Positions 31,909-37,623 of a stretch of DNA of 37,623 nucleotides are shown piece after piece. The translations under genes and the position numbers were made by a program. Positions within the stretch are counted from its first letter, which is position 1. Every line of letters starts with the position of its first letter. This DNA comes from an uncultured Sphingorhabdus sp. (GTDB lineage: Bacteria; Pseudomonadota; Alphaproteobacteria; Sphingomonadales; Sphingomonadaceae): the NCBI RefSeq assembly GCF_937872355.1, contig NZ_CALMSV010000063.1, positions 1-37,623 on the forward strand, given 5' to 3'. The notes beneath the pieces are model-generated. The model was given only the letters and a program-made list of their open reading frames with translations, had not been told where the DNA came from and did not search any database.

Positions 31909-32675
31909 TTGGCGAAGAGTCCTGTGGGCGGCGGCATCCCGCTTACGCTGCCGGTAACGGTAAATCTCATGAAGCTCGCTACCTCGATCGAAGTAAAAGG
32001 CGGCGACAAGAGAATCTCAAGCGCGCTGAGGCAAGCCTGGAGAGCGCAGTCGTGCAGCGCGGATCTTGAGCAGCCCCAAGGGGCCTGCGATGCGCTGGCC
32101 CAGGTGACCAAGGCAGCCGATGGCATCGATCCCCTTGCCCTGCTTCATGTGCAGAGCGGTTTGTTGACGACCGCTATATTGCTTTATGCCCGCGCCACCG
32201 CACCAGCGGGTCGAAGAGTGAACGCGGGTCGGTTCAGCTCGATGCGTCGAAGCTCTTGCCGGAACAGCAGGCCGATCACGACATGATCGTCCGGCTGCGG
32301 AACGGCGCGATAGGCCATGTCGAGCAAGGCGCCAGGATCGCAGGCGACCTCTGGCACCGGGATTTTCTATTCGCGAAGGGGAGGGGCGCGGGAAACTGGG
32401 AGTCCTCCAGCGCGTCCCTCAGTATCGGATTCCATCTCGAAGTGAGCGAAACCTTGCGGCGGCAGCTTCCCGTCGCGTCGGCGATCGTAAAGGCGAAGTG
32501 CCATGAGCGTCTGGATAAGGCGATCATCGTGATCAGGGACGCGAAGCTTAGCGATCAGGATCTGCTGCGCTACAAGGTCGATCCGGTGGAATGGTTCGGT
32601 TCGATCGAAGCGGCGTTGATGGTCTTCTCCGGAGGACCGGGAACCGAGACGTCGGCCTGGCTGCCGCTTCGCTGA
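31909..32675 (+). pseudogene. Hypothetical gene after traI, with a frameshift
   Basis: Starts at TTG 31909 (LAKSPVGGGIPLTLPVTVNL), with AGGAG seven bases before. The first frame is sensible to about 32205 (MKLATSIEVKGGDKRISSAL, ATKAADGIDPLALLHVQSGL, TTAILLYARATAPAG). Beyond this the same frame degenerates (RFSSMRRSSCRNS), while the next frame reads SKSERGSVQLDASKLLPEQQ, ADHDMIVRLRNGAIGHVEQG and on to a stop at 32673-32675. One lost base near 32205 explains both, giving an original protein of about 255 residues. The second half (VDPVEWFGSIEAALMVFSGG) is well kept. No family recognised; likely a frameshift mutation or sequencing error. Confidence 0.65.
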
Positions 32676-32705
32676 GGAGCGCCAACTTTCGGTGATTGTC
32701 GCCAA

Positions 32706-32733
32706 TGACACTTTACCCTCGGGCAAAGTGTCA
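32706..32733. promoter_or_regulatory. Dyad upstream of the 32806 gene, operator or origin candidate
   Basis: TGACACTTT (32706-32714) and AAAGTGTCA (32725-32733) are perfect complements, and CCC (32716-32718) faces GGG (32721-32723) inside. A 3' neighbour ACATGACAAAGG (32736-32747) repeats part of it. No T tract follows, so it is more likely a protein-binding site than a terminator. Confidence 0.55.
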
Positions 32734-32805
32734 CACATGACAAAGGTCCGGTGAGGACGATTTTGGGGATTCACTTTTCGTTCCTCATGTGCTTGATTCG
32801 TTCCG

Positions 32806-33384
32806 ATGCTGGAAACCGCCCTTCAATCCCGTTCGGATAATAGCTCGCTCGATATGCCGGGGCTGCTCGAGGTCCTGGCGCACAGCTCCGCGCGGCCGCG
32901 CTATGCCTTCATGGTGCTCAACCTCATTGCCAAGGCAGCCGGACCCAATGGCAGTGCGGGCCCGCTCATCATGAATGAAGGCGAGCAAGTGACGGTCCGC
33001 GACTGGCTGTGCGATGCGCTGGCGCCTATGGGCCACCGGGATCCGCGGCGGCAGGCTCTTCAGGAACGCGTTCGCGGCGAACTGGCAGGGGAGGGGACCC
33101 TTTCTGCCGATCCTGCTGAAGCCGAGCGCGCGATCGACAGCGAGGTGCGTTTGCGTGTCCGCGTATCGGGCAAAACGAACGTGAGCCGCGCGGTGTCGGA
33201 TCTCGTTCGCGCTGGCCTCCTCTTCAGGCATTATCAGGGCTACTGCGTCGATCATCATAATCGCGGCGGGCAACGTCAGGCGGTCTATACGCTTTCTCCC
33301 GCTGCGCGCGGGCTTCTCCAGGCCGATACGCGAGCCGTGCCCGCACGGCCGCGCTACAGGCAGGCATCGCTTCCGTTCAATTGA
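32806..33384 (+). CDS. Winged-helix-like hypothetical protein
   Basis: 192 residues starting MLETALQSRSDNSSLDMPGL. The ribosome binding site is poor. Middle segment VSGKTNVSRAVSDLVRAGLL with FRHYQGYCVDHHNRGGQRQA and VYTLSPAARGLL has the order of a winged helix, with recognition helix and wing, so DNA binding is likely. The N-terminal half (GLLEVLAHSSARPRYAFMVL, TVRDWLCDALAPMGHRDPRR) is helical. The dyad at 32706-32733 just upstream could be its own operator. It may be a regulator or a replication-associated protein; I do not recognise the family. Last backbone gene before the insertion sequence. Confidence 0.65.
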   Translation: MLETALQSRSDNSSLDMPGLLEVLAHSSARPRYAFMVLNLIAKAAGPNGSAGPLIMNEGEQVTVRDWLCDALAPMGHRDPRRQALQERVRGELAGEGTLSADPAEAERAIDSEVRLRVRVSGKTNVSRAVSDLVRAGLLFRHYQGYCVDHHNRGGQRQAVYTLSPAARGLLQADTRAVPARPRYRQASLPFN

Positions 33385-33523
33385 ACTTGGGGGGGGCGGC
33401 AAAGCAAGGCCCAGATCTTCTGCCATGGCTGATTGAGCGCGGCGCCTCAAGCCGGTCGCTCATGCAAGTCTGGTTCCGTCCTGAAAACAGACGGAGACAG
33501 CAATACGTCGTTGCCTTGGATTA

Positions 33524-34372
33524 GGCCGTGTTGACAAAAGGGATTCCCAAGCCCGCCTCCTTCTGATTCAAGACTGCTTTTTGAGGAGCAGTCATGGGTC
33601 GCGGGGATTTGTCGGATGCGGAGTGGGACCTGATCGGGCCGCTGCTGCCGCCAGAGCGCGGTCGTTGGGCGCGGCCGGCGGGCGATAACCGGCTTTTCCT
33701 CAATGGAATGCTTCACGTGCTGCGGGTCGGCTGTCCCTGGCGCGACATGCATGAGCGATACGGCAAGTGGACCTCCGTCTATGTGCGCTTCCGTCGCTGG
33801 GCCGAACAGGGTGTCTGGGATGCCTTGCTGCAAACGCTGGTCGATCTGGGTCTAACCGACGACTGGCAACACATGATCGACAGCACCAGCGTTCGCGGCC
33901 ACGTCTCGGCAGCGGGCGGAAAAGGGGGGCTTGTGCGAACGCTCTTGGTCGATCACGCGGCGGCTTTACGAGCAAGATCCACGCCCGCTGCGACAATCAA
34001 GGACTGCCTGTCGGCTTCATCCTGACCGGCGGCGAGGCCTCTGATTACACGGCCGCCGAACCGCTGATGGCGATCCCCGTCGCCACACCCAAGGCGCTGC
34101 TCGCGGACAAGGGCTATGATGGTAATCGCTTCCGCGACAGCCTGCTCGTCCGGGGCATCCTGCCGATCATCCCGCCCCGCTCGAACCGCAAGGTGCCAGA
34201 GCATCCCGACTATCGACGCTACCGGGACCGCAACCGCGTCGAGCGAATGTTCGGCAAGCTCAAACAGCAACGACGGATCGCCACCCGATACGACAAGACA
34301 CTTCTCTCGTTCGAGAGCTTCCTCAACCTTGCCGCCACGCGCCTATGGCTGAAGTCTTTTGTCAACACGGCC
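33524..34372 (+). mobile_element. IS5-family insertion sequence at the GC junction
   Basis: Terminal inverted repeats GGCCGTGTTGACAAAAG (33524-33540) and the exact complement at 34356-34372, with TA on both outer sides (33522-33523 and 34373-34374), the short duplication known for the IS427-like members. Total length about 850 bp fits. Left of it is GC-rich backbone, right of it low-GC sequence, so it marks or created the junction. Confidence 0.88.
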
Positions 34373-34375
34373 TAG
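33594..34375 (+). CDS. IS5-family transposase read through a -1 frameshift
   Basis: Two overlapping frames encode one DDE transposase. The first (33594-34025) begins MGRGDLSDAEWDLIGPLLPP after GAGGAG and ends its useful part at the DSTSVRGHVSAAGGKGG stretch. The second, shifted by -1, continues with ANALGRSRGGFTSKIHARCD, then LLADKGYDGNRFRDSLL and RNRVERMFGKLKQQRRIATR to the TAG at 34373-34375, which lies just outside the right repeat. The shift point is the run AAAAGGGGGG (33920-33929), a slippery sequence as used by IS427-type elements for programmed frameshifting. DDE residues are in DSTS, ADKGYD and ERMFGKLK. Likely active rather than dead. Confidence 0.85.
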
Positions 34376-34409
34376 ACGTTAGCTGGCGATAGACAACCCT
34401 TAATTCCTG

Positions 34410-34420
34410 TGGTAATACCA
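34410..34420. promoter_or_regulatory. Distal TGGTAATACCA operator
   Basis: Matches TGGT-N3-ACCA, the recognition pattern of FadR-group GntR regulators such as PdhR. Identical in all 11 bases to the copy at 34495, 85 bp away, close to eight helical turns. Confidence 0.72.
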
Positions 34421-34494
34421 GTTTGTGTTTCCATTTATTTTCTTTAGAGCTCTATTTGAATGAATACGTCTATAGTTTCTCATTATGTAAAAAC

Positions 34495-34505
34495 TGGTAA
34501 TACCA
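34495..34505. promoter_or_regulatory. Proximal TGGTAATACCA operator over the gntR start
   Basis: Second identical copy, ending one base before the ATG at 34507. It occupies the place where a ribosome binding site would be expected, so the mRNA has none there. It fits autoregulation by the downstream GntR protein. Confidence 0.75.
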
Positions 34506-34506
34506 G

Positions 34507-35271
34507 ATGATTAGCGCTAACGACCCGTTCTATCAGGATGTGGCCAGGCAGTTGGAAGCCTTGATTCTAGACAGAACATTGCTCCCGGGGAGCAAAATCC
34601 CTTCCGAGCGCCAGTTGGCCCAAAGACTCTCTGTATCGCGGCCGGTAGTGCGTGAAGCGCTGAAGGAGTTAAGAGGCAGGGGAATTATCGAGACTCAACG
34701 TGGCCGGGGATCCTTTGTATCAGAAATGTTACCGGCAGCGTCCGATCAGTCGCCGCTTCGGCACCTATTTCGAGACCACTCAAGGGCCGTATACGATCTC
34801 CTTGAGGTCCGAGAGTTACTGGAGGGACAATCCGCCTTCTACGCTGCTTTACGCCTGACGCCGGCTGATCGCTATCGTATTTCCAAGGCCTATGAAGCAA
34901 TGGACCATTCGACCTCGGGTGAGATTGACGTGAACATCGAAGCAAAGCTGGATCACAACTTTCATCAAGCGATATCAGAAGCAACCCACAATCCCTTCCT
35001 GGCATACACGTTGCGTAGTTTGTCCCAACTGCTATTAGATTCTGTTATCACATCAGTAAATAATCTCTATCATCGGCCAGAACAGCGAATGATGTTGAGT
35101 GCACAACATCACTCTATCTTTGTGGCCATTATGGACCAGAAGCCAGATGAAGCACGTGCCGCAGCAGTTCTCCACATTCAGGAAATTCGAAAGAGCCTGC
35201 AAGCCATTGAAATGGAAAATCAACGGCTGGAGCGCGCTGGAAAGTGGGAACTAATAAGGGAAAAACAATAG
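34507..35271 (+). CDS. GntR-family transcriptional regulator, FCD (FadR/PdhR) type
   Basis: 254 residues. Residues 8-75 form the GntR winged helix (PFYQDVARQLEALILDRTLL, LPGSKIPSERQLAQRLSVSR, PVVREALKELRGRGII, TQRGRGSFVSE). The rest is an FCD ligand domain (RAVYDLLEVRELLEGQSAFY), with the metal-site residues of the family in LDHNFHQAISEATHNPF and in AQHHSIFVAIMD and AAVLHIQEIRKSL. Such proteins sense small organic acids. The two operators upstream are of PdhR type. It faces the LysR gene, which ends 20 bp away. GC and codon use differ from the backbone. Effector unknown; a role in control of the nearby glycyl radical enzyme is only suggested by position. Confidence 0.88.
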   Translation: MISANDPFYQDVARQLEALILDRTLLPGSKIPSERQLAQRLSVSRPVVREALKELRGRGIIETQRGRGSFVSEMLPAASDQSPLRHLFRDHSRAVYDLLEVRELLEGQSAFYAALRLTPADRYRISKAYEAMDHSTSGEIDVNIEAKLDHNFHQAISEATHNPFLAYTLRSLSQLLLDSVITSVNNLYHRPEQRMMLSAQHHSIFVAIMDQKPDEARAAAVLHIQEIRKSLQAIEMENQRLERAGKWELIREKQ

Positions 35272-35291
35272 CTTGCAGATTCAGTGTAATC

Positions 35292-36230
35292 TTAGTTCCT
35301 CTGACCTCGAATACTATTTTGGTGTTCAGCAAGCTCGTTGATAAACCATTGATGAAATGGATCTTTAGACCGACTCTTATGCCAGTACAGACGAAACTCA
35401 AACCCTATATTGTTGAAAGGCGGATCGAAACGCTGCAGTTCCCCCGATTCAACAAGCGGTAAAACTAGTCGGGTAGACAGCGTGGCAATAAGGTCTGTTG
35501 TCGCGACGATCTCAGGAATAGCGAGCGAACTGGCCACCCTGAGACCAATATTCCTTGTAGGCAAGTCACCTCCGACGATGTACTCAACGGGAGTTACTTC
35601 TCCAGCTGTTTGACCAGCAGAAAAGCTGGGGCGTGGGACCAGCGACACATGCGGAAGCGACGTGTATTGCTCCAGGGAGAGACTTCCCTTGATGCTCGGG
35701 TGACTCTTGGCACAAATAACTGACAGGGTTTCGTCCGCAAAATGAGCCGAATCAAACTCATCGGATAAGACTGGCCCATACTCCAATGCATAGTTCAAAC
35801 GCCCATCCTTCAAACGCCCAGCAATGTCCGGAATATGGTCAGGATGGAACCGAATCCTAAGGTTTGGAGCCACCGGAAGCAGTATCCCTAGCACATCAGG
35901 AGCGAAAACATACTCCGCTGCAATATCCATGGAGATATCCAACGTCCTATCTGATACTTCTGGACTAAAGGTTTGATCGTCGAACGTATGGCTGAGTGAC
36001 TCCAGAACAGGTGCTATAGCCTCATGCAGCTCCACTGCGCGCTGGGTTGGCTTCAGCCCCCGTCTTGTCCTGACAAATAGATCATCCCTGAAGCTGATTC
36101 GGAGACGTTTCAATGCATTACTAACTGCAGGCTGGCTCATACACAACCGTTCCGCCGCCCTGGAAAGCTGCTGCTCCTGCATCAATGCATCAAATATGGG
36201 CAAGAGATTCAAATCCTGGTTTCGAAGCAC
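35292..36230 (-). CDS. LysR-family transcriptional regulator
   Basis: 312 residues from GTG 36230, chosen because AAGAGG lies six bases before it. A TTG start at 36248 would lack a ribosome binding site. The N-terminal helix-turn-helix is typical (DLNLLPIFDALMQEQQLSRA, AERLCMSQPAVSNALKRLRI, FRDDLFVRTRRGLKPTQRAV), and the rest is the ligand domain with SLPHVSLVPRPSFS and RVASSLAIPEIVATTDLIAT. It resembles the NodD/LinR-like branch that includes activators of aromatic degradation. It is divergent from the glycyl radical enzyme gene, the usual LysR target arrangement, so it likely controls that gene. Confidence 0.9.
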   Translation of the reverse strand: MLRNQDLNLLPIFDALMQEQQLSRAAERLCMSQPAVSNALKRLRISFRDDLFVRTRRGLKPTQRAVELHEAIAPVLESLSHTFDDQTFSPEVSDRTLDISMDIAAEYVFAPDVLGILLPVAPNLRIRFHPDHIPDIAGRLKDGRLNYALEYGPVLSDEFDSAHFADETLSVICAKSHPSIKGSLSLEQYTSLPHVSLVPRPSFSAGQTAGEVTPVEYIVGGDLPTRNIGLRVASSLAIPEIVATTDLIATLSTRLVLPLVESGELQRFDPPFNNIGFEFRLYWHKSRSKDPFHQWFINELAEHQNSIRGQRN

Positions 36231-36242
36231 CGACCACCTCTT

Positions 36243-36285
36243 ATTCAAATAACTGATAATACTCTTATATATTATCTATTTGAAT
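36243..36285. promoter_or_regulatory. Dyad between the LysR and glycyl radical enzyme genes
   Basis: ATTCAAATA (36243-36251) is the exact complement of TATTTGAAT (36277-36285) with 25 AT-rich bases between. Perfect 9-bp arms in a divergent LysR intergenic region suggest the regulator's binding site, although LysR sites are usually shorter T-N11-A dyads. Confidence 0.5.
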
Positions 36286-36410
36286 TAATATCAACTCCTT
36301 GTACTCTCCATAGTATGTGCTTCGTTTAAGACGGGGCGACATGTAAAGCAACCGTAGCTTCAAAAACAATATTAAACTTTTGAGTCAAGCGCTGAGACGC
36401 GAGGTGAAAT

Positions 36411-37623
36411 ATGAATGCAATTACTAATGTCGTTGGTCAGTCACTGGAAGATGGTGCTCGAGTCGCTCGCCTGAAGAAAGCTGTCGACGAGGCTACCTAC
36501 GGTGGCTGCATCGAGCGCGCAGTGCTTTGGTCAGAGTATTACATGGATGAGGCCAACGATGGGAAATCTACGGCCGTTCAGATAGCTGAAGCGACACGCC
36601 ACGTCCTGGCCAACAAAACGGTGAAAATCTATCCTGACGAGCTGATTGTTGGCAACTTCACCGCCAAACGGGTCGCCGGCATCTGTTATCCGGAGTTGGG
36701 CGGTCTGGGCATAATGATTGGTGTCGACAAACTACCCACCCGCAAGGTCAATCCTCTCGAGATCAGCGAAGACGAGCAGGCAAAACTCCAGTCATATATT
36801 CCGTTCTGGATGGACAAGAATATGGTTTATCTTGCCTTTGACGGGCAGGAAGAGCAGATGCGCTTTGTTAAGGAGCAGATTGAAGCACTGCAGTACCAAT
36901 TGTATGAGGCTGGTGGTATTGCTCACCTGGCACCCGGCTACGAGAAAGTGATCAAACTGGGTGCCGAGGGCATCATCGCCGAGGTGGAGGCCTTCGAGGC
37001 ACAAACCAACGATCCCTCCAAGCTGGACTTCTACCAGTCTGTGAAAATCTCAATGAATGCGCTGGCAGAGTTTGGTGACCGCTATGCGACCGAGGCGCGT
37101 AGGCTGGCAGAGGCTGAAGCGGACCCTCAGCGGAAACTTGATCTAGAGCGGATTGCGGAGGTCTGCGCTCGCGTACCACGTTATGGCGCAACCAGTTTCT
37201 ATGAAGCGGTCCAATCAATGACCCTCACCCACATCGCCATTTTCCAGGAGACAATAGGTGAAACCACCTGTCCGGGCCGCGTGGACCAATTCCTGAATTC
37301 CTACTATGAAGAGGATTTGGCGGCTGGACGTATTTCAAGACAAGAGGCGAAAGATATTCTGGGAGCTTTCTGCGTAAAGCTATGCGAAACCATCCCCATG
37401 TACTCCGACGAGCTGACCAGCATGCTCGGTGGATTGACCAGCTGGGAGGTAGTGACCATCGGTGGTCAGGACTCCGAGGGCAACGATGCGACCAATGAAC
37501 TGAGTTTCATTTTGTTGGAGCTCGCCGATGAGTTGCGCATGCGCCAGCCCAACTTCCACGTCCGTCTCCACGAGAACACACCCAAGGCATTCTACGATGA
37601 GGTCATCCGGGTGAACTTCGGCC
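36411..37623 (+). CDS. Glycyl radical enzyme (PFL2-like), 5' part
   Basis: An open frame of 404 codons from ATG 36411 (GAGGTG at 36401-36406 before it) to the window edge. It reads as the PFL-like N-terminal domain of glycyl radical enzymes: TYGGCIERAVLWSEYYMDEA, IYPDELIVGNFTAKRVAGIC with YPELGG, CARVPRYGATSFYEAVQSM, and GGQDSEGNDATNELSFILLE. Members cut C-C, C-N, C-O or C-S bonds with a radical made by a partner activase, and the radical is destroyed by oxygen. The active-site Cys and the C-terminal glycyl loop lie outside the window, so the substrate class (pyruvate, diol, choline, hydroxyproline, isethionate or arylacetate type) cannot be assigned. It is unusual next to an element of aerobic alphaproteobacteria. 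Confidence 0.88.
   Translation, partial: MNAITNVVGQSLEDGARVARLKKAVDEATYGGCIERAVLWSEYYMDEANDGKSTAVQIAEATRHVLANKTVKIYPDELIVGNFTAKRVAGICYPELGGLGIMIGVDKLPTRKVNPLEISEDEQAKLQSYIPFWMDKNMVYLAFDGQEEQMRFVKEQIEALQYQLYEAGGIAHLAPGYEKVIKLGAEGIIAEVEAFEAQTNDPSKLDFYQSVKISMNALAEFGDRYATEARRLAEAEADPQRKLDLERIAEVCARVPRYGATSFYEAVQSMTLTHIAIFQETIGETTCPGRVDQFLNSYYEEDLAAGRISRQEAKDILGAFCVKLCETIPMYSDELTSMLGGLTSWEVVTIGGQDSEGNDATNELSFILLELADELRMRQPNFHVRLHENTPKAFYDEVIRVNFG

Noticed and set aside
1..37623. tRNA, rRNA or CRISPR arrays
   Set aside because: No cloverleaf-like segments, no ribosomal RNA sequence and no regularly spaced direct repeats were seen.

Overview
The window is a mosaic. A GC-rich mobile backbone (about 8.5-33.5 kb) lies between two stretches of visibly lower GC (1-873 and 34.38-37.6 kb). 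The backbone gene set (strawberry-notch helicase/methylase fusion, ParB-like protein, DUF736, single-strand-binding protein, DUF2493/SLOG protein, ribbon-helix-helix protein, TraD-type coupling protein, MobF/TraI relaxase, many small unknowns) and its GC-rich codon use suggest an alphaproteobacterium, most likely a sphingomonad conjugative plasmid or integrative element. The flanks look different. The left one is the 3' part of an acyl-CoA synthetase gene. The right one holds a GntR/FCD regulator, a LysR regulator and the 5' part of a glycyl radical enzyme gene. They could belong to another replicon, another donor or the host chromosome.

Layout: 1-873, truncated acyl-CoA synthetase (-). 874-987, foreign scrap with a 32-bp perfect palindrome. 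988-8515, a complete Tn3-family transposon bounded by 37-bp inverted repeats. It carries an ornithine-carbamoyltransferase-like gene, tnpA, a res site and a five-gene translationally coupled operon (GFA protein, tnpR, GNAT acetyltransferase, second GFA protein, 460-residue-class protein). 8516-8953, a Toprim primase tail cut off by the transposon. 9111-10387, a RES/Xre-type toxin-antitoxin pair (-). 10600-14820, the strawberry-notch fusion. 14837-15441, ParDE with a clear promoter and operator. 15.5-26.1 kb, small accessory genes of the mobile element. 26.69-31.8 kb, promoter, ribbon-helix-helix gene, traD, traI. 31.9-33.4 kb, a frameshifted gene and a winged-helix-like protein. 33524-34372, an IS5-family element at the GC junction. 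34.4-37.6 kb, the regulator and glycyl radical enzyme region.

The mobile backbone looks decayed. The primase has lost its N-terminus, the ParB gene its 3' part, and TraD has lost in frame nearly everything between Walker A and Walker B. Two further genes carry single-base frameshifts. traI, ssb, the toxin-antitoxin pairs and the transposon look intact. Self-transfer is therefore doubtful unless a coupling protein is supplied in trans, while the toxin-antitoxin systems would still favour retention.

The most unusual signal is in untranslated leaders. Five backbone genes share a layout of purine tract, hairpin with gene-specific sequence, GGAGACC-like ribosome binding site and start codon. Three other genes, including the one that opens the transfer operon, have the ribosome binding site itself inside a perfect 6-8 bp stem. 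This suggests coordinated post-transcriptional control of the element, which I do not recognise as a described system.
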